6,310 nt of DNA from Pseudomonadota bacterium. Lineage in GTDB: Bacteria; Pseudomonadota; Gammaproteobacteria; Steroidobacterales; Steroidobacteraceae. Positions 1 to 5,192 of this stretch are shown piece by piece (position 1 is the stretch's first letter; each line of letters begins with the position of its first letter). Location: assembly GCA_021838065.1 (NCBI GenBank), contig JAKCEJ010000183.1, positions 1 to 6,310 of the forward strand, in the 5' to 3' direction. The position numbers were made by a program, and so were the translations under genes. The notes beneath the pieces were generated by a model. It ran no database searches and had not been told where the DNA came from. It worked only from the letters and a program-made list of their open reading frames with translations.

Positions 1-1
1 C

Positions 2-193
2 GAGTGGCGGCTGCTGATCATCACCGGGTTCTGCGGCGGGCTCACCACCTTCTCGACCTTTTCGGCCGAGGTGGTGGCCGGACTGCAGGGCGGGCGCACC
101 GGCTGGGCGCTCATCGAGATCGCCACTCACGTCATCGCCTCGCTGGTGATGACCTTCGCGGGGCTCGCGACCGTGGCGTGGCTCGCCGGCTGA
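2..193 (+). CDS. crcB: CrcB/Fluc fluoride channel, C-terminal part (5' end outside window)
   Basis: This is the last 63 codons of a gene whose start lies left of the window; the frame runs from base 2 to a TGA at 191-193. The translation contains GFCGGLTTFSTFSAEV, the CrcB/Fluc signature: the glycine-rich helix break and the TTFSTF segment carrying the phenylalanines that line the fluoride path. It is followed by a hydrophobic helix (about residues 40-60, IATHVIASLVMTFAGLATVAWL) and ends at once, as Fluc proteins do. The known family function is passive fluoride export through a dual-topology dimer in the inner membrane. No in-frame start codon precedes the motif within the window, so this is a truncated view, not evidence of a broken gene. 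The fluoride riboswitch often found upstream of such genes would lie outside the window. metX follows 83 bp later on the same strand. Confidence 0.9.
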   Translation, partial: EWRLLIITGFCGGLTTFSTFSAEVVAGLQGGRTGWALIEIATHVIASLVMTFAGLATVAWLAG

Positions 194-264
194 GGCGGCG
201 CAGCCGGAGGGACTTGCCGCCCCGGCGCCCTTCGCCTGAAGATGGGCCGACGGGCCTCTCGCCC

Positions 265-269
265 AGGAG
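265..269 (+). promoter_or_regulatory. Shine-Dalgarno of metX
   Basis: AGGAG lies 7 nt before the GTG at 277. It decides the start: the frame is open much further upstream, into the crcB gene, but those earlier start codons have no such site and would add about 90 low-complexity, arginine-rich residues unlike the family. Confidence 0.75.
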
Positions 270-276
270 CCAGCGT

Positions 277-1293
277 GTGAATCAGTCCCCCCTGACGGTC
301 GGCGCAGAACGGTCAGCCAGCGGTCCGCTCACCGAGGGCGTCCTCGAATGCCCCGGCGAATGGGTCCTGCATCACCGCGGCAGAATCGCCGATGCCCGCA
401 TTGCCTGGCGCCTCGCCGGGCCGCCCGAGGCGCCCCTGGTGTGCGCCCTCGGGGGCATCTGGTGCGACCGGCAGCTGTTCGACACCGAGCATCCCGCCCG
501 CGGCTGCTGGCCGGAGCTCATCGGCCCGGGACGGGCGCTCGACCCGGCGCGCCTGCGCATCCTGAGCCTCGATTACCTGGGGGGATCGGGCGACTCGAGC
601 GGCCCGCGGGCCGGAGAGCCCTTCCCGAGCCTCTCCACCTACGATCAGGCGGACGCCCTCGCGCGCGTGCTCGATCATCTGGGCGTGCCGTCCCTGCGCG
701 CCCTGATCGGCGGCTCCTACGGCGGCATGGTCGCCCTCGCCTTCGCCGAACGCTATCCGGAGCGCGTCGGCTCGGTGTGCACCATCTCGGCGGCCGACCG
801 CGCCCACCCGATGGCGGTCGCCTGGCACAGCATCCAGCGGCACATCGTGCGCTTCGCCCTCGAGTCCGCTCGCCCTCAGGAGGGGCTCAGCCTGGCGCGC
901 GCGTTGGCGCTCGCCCTGTACCGCAGTCCCGAGGAGTTCGCGGCGCGCTTCCCCTCCGTGCCGCGGCTCGAGGAGGGGCGGTTCGTCTTTCCGGTCGAGC
1001 GCCACCTCTTCGGCGCCGATGCGGCGCTGCTCGGGCGCTTTCGCGCCGAAGCGTTCCTGTGCCTCTCCGAGTCGCTCGATCTGCACCAGCTCGATGCCAC
1101 CCGGATCTGCGTGCCGACCCTGGCGGTGGCGGCGCGCGAGGATCAGCTGGTGCCCCTGACGGACGTGCGCGCGCTGGTGGCGCGCATGCCGAGCGCGCAG
1201 CTGCGCGAGATCTCCTCGATTCACGGCCACGACGCCTACCTGCGCGAGGCGGCGCAGCTGCGCGACATCCTCGCCACGGTGCTGCCCGCCTAG
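277..1293 (+). CDS. metX: MetX-family homoserine O-acyltransferase (alpha/beta hydrolase; succinyl or acetyl donor not resolved)
   Basis: This 338-residue protein starts at GTG 277, behind AGGAG. It has the alpha/beta-hydrolase fold of MetX. The nucleophile elbow GGSYGGM puts Ser147 in the nucleophile position, Asp289 lies in REDQLVP, and His318 lies in IHGHDAYL, giving the Ser-Asp-His triad in family order. Other family marks are GCWPELIGPGRALD (about 76-89), LSTYDQADAL (119-128), AADRAHPMAVAW followed by QR (172-188), and LCLSESLDLH (261-270). Known chemistry is transfer of an acyl group from acyl-CoA to the hydroxyl of homoserine, the first committed step of methionine synthesis, in the cytoplasm. 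The sequence resembles the Xanthomonadaceae-type proteins annotated as homoserine O-succinyltransferase MetX, but donor choice cannot be read safely by eye, and related enzymes acylate serine. No SAM-type riboswitch or clear promoter was seen in the 83-bp gap after crcB, so read-through from crcB is possible. The gene converges on the minus-strand operon with 16 bp between stop codons. Confidence 0.85.
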   Translation: MNQSPLTVGAERSASGPLTEGVLECPGEWVLHHRGRIADARIAWRLAGPPEAPLVCALGGIWCDRQLFDTEHPARGCWPELIGPGRALDPARLRILSLDYLGGSGDSSGPRAGEPFPSLSTYDQADALARVLDHLGVPSLRALIGGSYGGMVALAFAERYPERVGSVCTISAADRAHPMAVAWHSIQRHIVRFALESARPQEGLSLARALALALYRSPEEFAARFPSVPRLEEGRFVFPVERHLFGADAALLGRFRAEAFLCLSESLDLHQLDATRICVPTLAVAAREDQLVPLTDVRALVARMPSAQLREISSIHGHDAYLREAAQLRDILATVLPA

Positions 1294-1309
1294 CCTGGCG
1301 CGGAGGCCC

Positions 1310-2497
1310 TCAGGGCTCCTGAAAGATGAGCAGCATCGAGGCGCTCTTGGCGAGGATGCGCCCGTTCGAGATCATCAGCGAGGCCGAGAGCACGTCGCGG
1401 TAGTGGCGCGTCACGCTGTAGGCGGTGTCGTTCTTGTAGCCGAGGATGCCGGTGACCTGCAGCGCCTGATGCACGATGCGCGGGGCGGCATCCGATGCGG
1501 CGACCTTCAGGTGATTGAGCTTCAGCGCCCAGCCGATCGAGCCGAGCGCGCTGCGTCCGGCCCCACCCTCGGCCTCGAGCGCATCGAGCTCGGCGGCGAG
1601 CGTCATCCAGTGGTGCCGCAGCGTCTGCGACTCGGCGGACGCCGCGGCGAGGGCCACGGCATTGCCCGGCAGGTGCCCGGGATTGCGCTTGGCCAGATCA
1701 CGCACCAGCTGCGCGGCGCGCGCGAGCGCATCGGCCGCGATGCCCCACCAGACGCTCGACCAGAGGACGTGCGAGTACGGCACCATGGTCTGCGCCGCGA
1801 TATCGGCGAACGGGCACGGCAGGATCTGGGCCTCATCGCCCGATGAGTCGAGCTGAAAGCCTGGGCTGCAGGTGCCGCGCATGCCCATCGCATCCCAGCT
1901 GCCGGTGGCGGTCAGCCGATACTCGCCGCGGCGCAGCAGCACCAGCACCTGGTCGGTCTCCGGCACATCGGGGCCGCGGCGGGCCGTGACCAGAATGGCG
2001 TCCGCCTCGGCGCAGTACGAGCCGGTGGTCGCGTCCTTCTTCAGCGCGAAGCGCCCCTGCCGGCGCTGCACCGCGCAGAGGCTGGCCCGCATCTCGCCGA
2101 AGGTCCCGTTCTCGGAGGTCATCGAGCCCACCAGGCGCTGCTCGCGCACCAGCTCGGCGAGATAGCTGCGCAAGAACGCATCGGTGCTTCCATGCCGCAC
2201 CAGGCACGCCGCCTGCACGTAGTGCATGGCCAGCACCATGGCGCTTGAGCCGCAGGAACGGGCGAGCGTGGCGCAGATCTCGGCGAGCTGTCGGATGTCG
2301 CACCCGTCGCCGCCGAGCTCCCGCGGAACGGGGGCGCTGAGCAGCCTGGCCTCACGCAGCGCAGAGAGGGTCTCGGCGGGGAAGCGGCTGCGCGCATCCA
2401 CATCGGCGGCATGCTTCGCGGCGATATCCCGCGCAATGCGTTGCACCTCGCCCAGTCGGGCCTGGAAGTCGGGAGCACGGGAGCTCAGGTCATTCAA
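1310..2497 (-). CDS. Acyl-CoA-dehydrogenase-fold flavoprotein lacking the usual catalytic Glu; possible flavin-dependent oxygenase
   Basis: This 395-residue protein is the last gene of the three-gene operon. The order matches the acyl-CoA dehydrogenase fold: an N-terminal helical domain (about 10-120, with FPAETLSALREARLL and PRELGG), a middle beta domain (about 121-230, with GSMTSENG and WDAMGMRGTCS) and a C-terminal helical bundle (about 240-390, with RHYRDV). At the C-terminal site where medium-chain dehydrogenases have the YEGT catalytic glutamate, this protein reads M-I-S-N (375-378). At the alternative isovaleryl-CoA dehydrogenase position it reads Y-S-H (241-243). Neither site has Glu. 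The start is TTG at 2497, with GGAG 7 nt upstream. An ATG 4 nt further in is out of frame and meets a stop two codons later, and the next in-frame Met lies near residue 87, inside the fold. The gene lies 4 nt after the flavin reductase stop. That pairing makes a reduced-flavin-dependent hydroxylase (DszC/HPAH-C2 type) a real alternative to a dehydrogenase. The fold is certain; the reaction is not. Confidence 0.8.
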   Translation of the reverse strand: MNDLSSRAPDFQARLGEVQRIARDIAAKHAADVDARSRFPAETLSALREARLLSAPVPRELGGDGCDIRQLAEICATLARSCGSSAMVLAMHYVQAACLVRHGSTDAFLRSYLAELVREQRLVGSMTSENGTFGEMRASLCAVQRRQGRFALKKDATTGSYCAEADAILVTARRGPDVPETDQVLVLLRRGEYRLTATGSWDAMGMRGTCSPGFQLDSSGDEAQILPCPFADIAAQTMVPYSHVLWSSVWWGIAADALARAAQLVRDLAKRNPGHLPGNAVALAAASAESQTLRHHWMTLAAELDALEAEGGAGRSALGSIGWALKLNHLKVAASDAAPRIVHQALQVTGILGYKNDTAYSVTRHYRDVLSASLMISNGRILAKSASMLLIFQEP

Positions 2498-2501
2498 AGG
2501 A

Positions 2502-3485
2502 TCACTCCGGATGCAAAGGCGTGAGCAGCGTCGGGGCGCCCGGATCGGTCTCGCGGATGATCGCGCGCAGCGCCCGCTTCAGCACGTGCGTCTCGGCCGA
2601 TCCGAGGCTGCGCTCGGCATGCTCTTCGGCGGCCTTCGCCGCCGCCACCAGCTCTATCACGGCATCCCGTCCCTTGTCCGTGAGCGTAACGCGCGCCTGC
2701 GGATCATAGCCGCCGTGCAGCTGCGCGAAACCGGCCGCCGTGAGGCTCGCGAGCAGCTCGTAGGTCGCCCGCTTGCCCGTGGGCCAGAGCAGCCCGTCGA
2801 GCTCGGCCGCGGCGCGGTTGTCCGAGACCGCCAGAATGCTGAGCACGAACCACTGATCCTCGCTGAGGCCGTGGCGCTCGAGGTCGCGGCGCAGCAGCAG
2901 GAACAGCTGGAAGTGGGCGCGCGCCAGAAGGTAAATGAGGAAATCCTGGCTGAAGCTGCTGTCCGGCTCGGCCTGCCCGGCGGGCTCGGCCACGGCCTTG
3001 CGCACCGCGAGCGCATAGCCGCCGCCGTGAAACACCAGCGGCGGCCGCTCGGTGTGCTCGAACTGCTCGACCGTGCCGACGAAGATCATGTGATCCCCGC
3101 CCTCGTAACGGAAGGTGGTGCGGCACTGAAAGCGCGCCGTGCACTGCGGCAGCAGCGGCACCTCGGCGAGCCCGCGCTCGAGGGCGAGCCCGGCGAACTT
3201 CTCCGCGCCGCGCACCGCAAAGCGCAGCGACAGATCCTCCTGATCGGCCGCGAGGATATGCACCGCGAAATGGGTCGCCGTCAAGAATGCCGGCAGGCTG
3301 GCGGCATCCTTGGCCAGGCTCCACAGCACCATCGGCGGGCTCAGCGACACCGAGTTGAAGCTGCTCGCCGTGAGCCCGACGTCGCGCCCGTCCCCGTCGC
3401 GGGTGGTCACGATGGTCACGCCGGTCGCGAATGCGCCGAGCGCGTTGCGGAAATTGCCAGCCTCGGGATCGACGCCGCCGCTCAT
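2502..3485 (-). CDS. Flavin reductase fused to a C-terminal MarR-like winged-helix domain
   Basis: This 327-residue protein has two domains. Residues about 8-165 are a flavin-reductase-like (HpaC/FMN-binding split barrel) domain, with FRNALGAFATGVTIVTT, GLTASSFNSVSLSPPMVLW and GDHMIFVGTVE, and a closing PLVFHGGGYA. Residues about 177-312 look like a MarR-type winged helix: a first dimerisation helix (FLIYLLARAHFQLFLLLRR), LSEDQWFVLSIL, a recognition-helix region near GKRATYELLASLTAAGF, and a wing ending VTLTDKGRDAV. The known parallel is reductase C1 of A. baumannii p-hydroxyphenylacetate hydroxylase (about 315 residues). Its MarR-like domain binds the aromatic substrate and relieves autoinhibition rather than acting on DNA. 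By inference, this enzyme uses NAD(P)H to make free reduced flavin for the dehydrogenase-fold partner, under ligand control. The chosen start is ATG 3485-3483, which forms TGATG with the previous gene's stop. An upstream in-frame start would add 23 arginine- and glycine-rich residues unlike the family. Confidence 0.85.
   Translation of the reverse strand: MSGGVDPEAGNFRNALGAFATGVTIVTTRDGDGRDVGLTASSFNSVSLSPPMVLWSLAKDAASLPAFLTATHFAVHILAADQEDLSLRFAVRGAEKFAGLALERGLAEVPLLPQCTARFQCRTTFRYEGGDHMIFVGTVEQFEHTERPPLVFHGGGYALAVRKAVAEPAGQAEPDSSFSQDFLIYLLARAHFQLFLLLRRDLERHGLSEDQWFVLSILAVSDNRAAAELDGLLWPTGKRATYELLASLTAAGFAQLHGGYDPQARVTLTDKGRDAVIELVAAAKAAEEHAERSLGSAETHVLKRALRAIIRETDPGAPTLLTPLHPE
2505..2508 (-). 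promoter_or_regulatory. Shine-Dalgarno supporting a TTG start
   Basis: On the minus strand, GGAG overlaps the last codons of the flavin reductase gene and lies 7 nt before TTG at 2497-2495. The spacing fits the TTG. The nearby ATG at 2493-2491 is out of frame and reads ATG-ACC-TGA. Confidence 0.6.
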
Positions 3486-4249
3486 CAAGGACCCCGGCGC
3501 GACTTGTCGAAAAAGGCCCGCGCCGCGGCGGCGAACTCCTCGCCCTTCAGGCACGCGCTGAACTCGGCGACCTCGGCATACATGCGCTCGCGGATCTCGC
3601 CGGCCGGATCGAGCCGCAGCAGCCGCTTGGTGCGCCTCAGCGCCTCGGGCGGCCGCTCGGCGAGCGCATCGGCCACCGAGCGGGCCTCCTCCATCAGGCC
3701 CTCATCGTCGACGACGCGATTGACGAGACCGTAGGCGTGCGCCGTGGGGGCATCGAGCGGCTCGCCGAGCAGCAGCAGCTCGGCGGCGCGCTGCGGGCCC
3801 ACCAGACGCGGCAGGAGCAGGGTGCTCGCCGCCTCGGGCACGATCCCGAGCTGCACGAACGACAGCATGAGGCGGGTGCTGCGCTCGGCGGCAAGCACCA
3901 GGTCGCAGTGCAGCAGCATCGTGACGCCGATGCCGACCGTCGGACCGTGCACCGCGCAGACCAATGGCTTGCTGAAGGCGGGCAGCGCCTGCACGAAGCG
4001 CACCGTGGGGTGGCCCGGATCGTCGAACGCGGGACCGGCGAGAAAGTCCTTCAGATCGTTGCCGGCGGTGAAGCACGTCCCGGCCCCCGAAAAGAGCACC
4101 ACCCGCACCGCCGCGTCCTGCTCCGCCTCGGCGAGCGCCTCATGCAGCGCGCCGTACATCTGCAGCGTCAGGGCGTTGCGCTTGTCAGGTCGGTTCAGCC
4201 GCAGCTCACATACCGCGCCGCGGCGCGTGATCTCCACCTGCTCGCTCAT
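3485..4249 (-). CDS. Enoyl-CoA hydratase/isomerase family protein, ECI2-like
   Basis: This 254-residue protein is of normal length for a crotonase. The N-terminal half shows LNRPDKRNALT (18-28) and the oxyanion-hole segment FTAGNDLKDF (60-69). The second oxyanion segment is HGPTVGIGVTMLLHCD (101-116). The loop LGIVPEAAST (134-143) places Glu139 where peroxisomal delta3,delta2-enoyl-CoA isomerases (human ECI2, yeast Eci1) have their single catalytic glutamate. The two glutamates of ordinary enoyl-CoA hydratase align with Thr110 and a position in the SFVQ segment (130-133), so neither is present. By inference it shifts or otherwise rearranges a double bond on an acyl-CoA rather than hydrating it. 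No peroxisomal or secretion signal is present, so it should be cytoplasmic. It is the first gene of the operon, with AAGG (4257-4260) 7 nt before ATG and a possible TATAAT -10 at 4288-4293. Its TGA overlaps the next ATG by one base. The fold is very secure; the isomerase assignment is good but indirect. Confidence 0.88.
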   Translation of the reverse strand: MSEQVEITRRGAVCELRLNRPDKRNALTLQMYGALHEALAEAEQDAAVRVVLFSGAGTCFTAGNDLKDFLAGPAFDDPGHPTVRFVQALPAFSKPLVCAVHGPTVGIGVTMLLHCDLVLAAERSTRLMLSFVQLGIVPEAASTLLLPRLVGPQRAAELLLLGEPLDAPTAHAYGLVNRVVDDEGLMEEARSVADALAERPPEALRRTKRLLRLDPAGEIRERMYAEVAEFSACLKGEEFAAAARAFFDKSRRGP

Positions 4250-4256
4250 GCTCGTG

Positions 4257-4260
4257 CCTT
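4257..4260 (-). promoter_or_regulatory. Shine-Dalgarno of the operon's first gene
   Basis: AAGG on the minus strand lies 7 nt before the ATG at 4249-4247. No competing in-frame start with a better site was seen. Confidence 0.5.
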
Positions 4261-4262
4261 GC

Positions 4263-4292
4263 TTGTCCGCCTTCGCGGGGTGGCCGTATTAT
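4263..4292 (+). promoter_or_regulatory. Probable promoter of the GntR/FCD regulator gene
   Basis: TTGTCC (4263-4268, four of six matches to TTGACA) and TATTAT (4287-4292, five of six matches to TATAAT) are separated by 18 bp. The start point would be near 4299. Its -10 overlaps the minus-strand -10, so the two divergent promoters share one stretch of DNA and could be blocked by one bound repressor. Confidence 0.4.
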
Positions 4293-4298
4293 AAGGCC
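4282..4298. promoter_or_regulatory. 17-bp palindrome over both -10 boxes, candidate operator
   Basis: GGCCGTATTATAAGGCC is symmetrical about base 4290 with only one mismatched pair (G4286 against A4294). It covers the -10 elements of both divergent promoters. Its length and partial GT...AC layout fit the operators of GntR/FadR-family proteins, and a gene for such a protein starts immediately to the right. Binding is inferred, not shown. Confidence 0.55.
4288..4293 (-). promoter_or_regulatory. Probable -10 box of the isomerase/reductase/dehydrogenase-fold operon
   Basis: The minus strand reads a perfect TATAAT here, in otherwise GC-rich DNA. Transcription would start near 4281, leaving a leader of about 30 nt. 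No convincing -35 hexamer is seen 16-18 bp upstream (around 4310-4317), so the promoter may be weak or need an activator. The box sits inside the palindrome at 4282-4298. Confidence 0.5.
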
Positions 4299-4316
4299 GC
4301 ACCGCACTCTTTCCTG

Positions 4317-4333
4317 CGTGACGGGGGGTCACG
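4317..4333. promoter_or_regulatory. Second 17-bp palindrome, candidate operator
   Basis: The arms CGTGAC and GTCACG are perfect complements separated by five G residues. The centre lies 35 bp from the centre of the 4282-4298 palindrome, so the two could be bound together. The GT...AC layout again suits a GntR-type protein. It overlaps the GTG at 4318, which argues that translation of the regulator may begin further downstream. Confidence 0.45.
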
Positions 4334-5130
4334 TAACCGATGAGCGCCCGGCCGCACCCGTCCTCATGCCCGCCATGCCGCATCCGCTGCCGCGGCTGAG
4401 CCGCCTCGCCCTCGAGCGGGGCAAGTCGAGCCACGACCAGATCGCCGCCACGCTCGGCATGGAGCTGCTCGAGGGCCGCTACCCGAGCGGCGGCAACATG
4501 CCGCCCGAGCCGCAGCTGCTCGAGCGCTTCCAGGTCTCGCGCACCGTGATCCGCGAGGTCATGAAGACCCTCGCCGCCAAGGGCTTCGTCGTCTCCAAGA
4601 CCCGCGTCGGCACGCGGGTGCGCGAGCGGATGTACTGGAACTACTTCGATGCCGACGTGCTCGCCTGGCGGGTGCGCCTGGGGTTCGACGACGGGTTCAT
4701 GCACTGCCTGGTCGAGGTGCGCCGGGCCATCGAGCCGGCCGCCGCGGCGCTCGCCGCCGAGCGCCGCTCGAGCGCGCACGTGGCGCAGCTGCGCGAGTGC
4801 CTGCGGCAGATGGGGCGCAGCGGCCACACCCGCCAGAGCTTTGCCGAGGCGGACCTGGATTTTCACCTGGTGATCGGCGATGCCACCGGCAACCCGATGA
4901 TGCGCTCGGTGGCCGGCGTGATCGAGACCGCGCTCGTCGCCTCCTTCATGCACAGCTCGCCGGTCGATGAGCCCTCCGATCACCAGACCACCGTCAATGC
5001 CCACGCCGCGGTGGTGGATGCCATCGAGGCGGCCGATGCGGCGGCGGCCCACGCCGGCATGCTGCAGGTGATCAACATCGGGGTCGAGCGCATCGACTTG
5101 AGGCGCCGCCGCCAGGGCACGCGGCGCTGA
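4318..5130 (+). CDS. GntR-family transcriptional regulator, FCD subfamily, DgoR-like
   Basis: This regulator has up to 270 residues. The winged helix-turn-helix spans about 38-103, with LEGRYPSGGNMPPEPQLLERF followed by the recognition helix VSRTVIREVMKTLAAKGFV and the wing residues TRVGTRV. WNYFDADVLAW (107-117) matches the linker of E. coli DgoR (WNYLDTDVLQW), the D-galactonate repressor. The FCD domain follows (about 125-258): EVRRAIEPAAA, then Asp179 and His183 (DLDFH) and His229 (NAHAAVVDAI) as likely metal or ligand contacts. A histidine expected near 251 in many FCD proteins is Val here, as I recall for DgoR-type proteins too. By family it is a ligand-responsive repressor, probably of an acid. 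The start is uncertain: GTG 4318 has no Shine-Dalgarno and lies inside a palindrome, while ATG 4366 or 4375 would keep the whole DNA-binding domain but also lack a clear site. It diverges from the acyl-CoA operon and probably controls it and itself. Confidence 0.87.
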   Translation: MTGGHVTDERPAAPVLMPAMPHPLPRLSRLALERGKSSHDQIAATLGMELLEGRYPSGGNMPPEPQLLERFQVSRTVIREVMKTLAAKGFVVSKTRVGTRVRERMYWNYFDADVLAWRVRLGFDDGFMHCLVEVRRAIEPAAAALAAERRSSAHVAQLRECLRQMGRSGHTRQSFAEADLDFHLVIGDATGNPMMRSVAGVIETALVASFMHSSPVDEPSDHQTTVNAHAAVVDAIEAADAAAAHAGMLQVINIGVERIDLRRRRQGTRR

Positions 5131-5133
5131 GAC

Positions 5134-5161
5134 GGCGGCGGCGCGCCGCCCCGGGGCGGCG
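5134..5161. terminator. Stem-loop region between convergent genes, possible bidirectional terminator
   Basis: Between the regulator stop (5130) and the convergent membrane-protein stop (5193) lie two overlapping GC-only inverted repeats. GGCGGCG-GCG-CGCCGCC occupies 5134-5150 and a perfect 18-bp palindrome occupies 5144-5161. They share bases, so only one can fold at a time. There is no true T-run; on the plus strand the following DNA is only moderately T-rich (CCTTAACCCTTT, 5172-5183). The position suggests termination from both sides. Confidence 0.45.
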
Positions 5162-5192
5162 TGCCGCTCATCCTTAACCCTTTCCCTGCCGG

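Noticed and set aside
4..276. Upstream extension of the metX reading frame back to base 4
   Set aside because: It overlaps the recognisable crcB coding sequence in another frame, is rich in Arg/Gly/His with no family match, and lacks a ribosome binding site; GTG 277 has one.
194..276. Riboswitch or promoter before metX
   Set aside because: No pair of -35/-10 boxes and no recognisable SAM- or SAH-riboswitch core; only short GGCC and TGGGC/GCCCA pairings of the kind expected by chance in GC-rich DNA.
313..1230. Minus-strand open frame of about 305 codons
   Set aside because: It is antisense to metX with no recognisable motif; metX carries a full catalytic triad.
1305..1317. Hairpin between the convergent metX and dehydrogenase-fold genes as a terminator
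   Set aside because: Only a 4-bp stem plus a G-T pair, no T-run on either side, and it overlaps the TGA of the minus-strand gene; too weak to call.
2491..2493. ATG as start of the dehydrogenase-fold gene
   Set aside because: It is out of frame with the protein and reaches TGA two codons later.
3486..3554. Upstream extension of the flavin reductase by 23 residues
   Set aside because: It lies inside the crotonase gene, encodes Arg/Gly-rich sequence absent from the family, and the TGATG-overlap ATG at 3485 is a typical coupled start.
2226..3734. Plus-strand open frame of about 500 codons
   Set aside because: It runs antisense across three well-supported genes, and its composition (Arg, Ala, Gln, Ser) is the usual by-product of GC-rich codon bias; no domain is recognisable.
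4246..5052. Minus-strand open frame of about 268 codons
   Set aside because: It is antisense to the GntR/FCD regulator, is His/Arg/Gly-rich, and shows no domain; the regulator is clearly recognisable.
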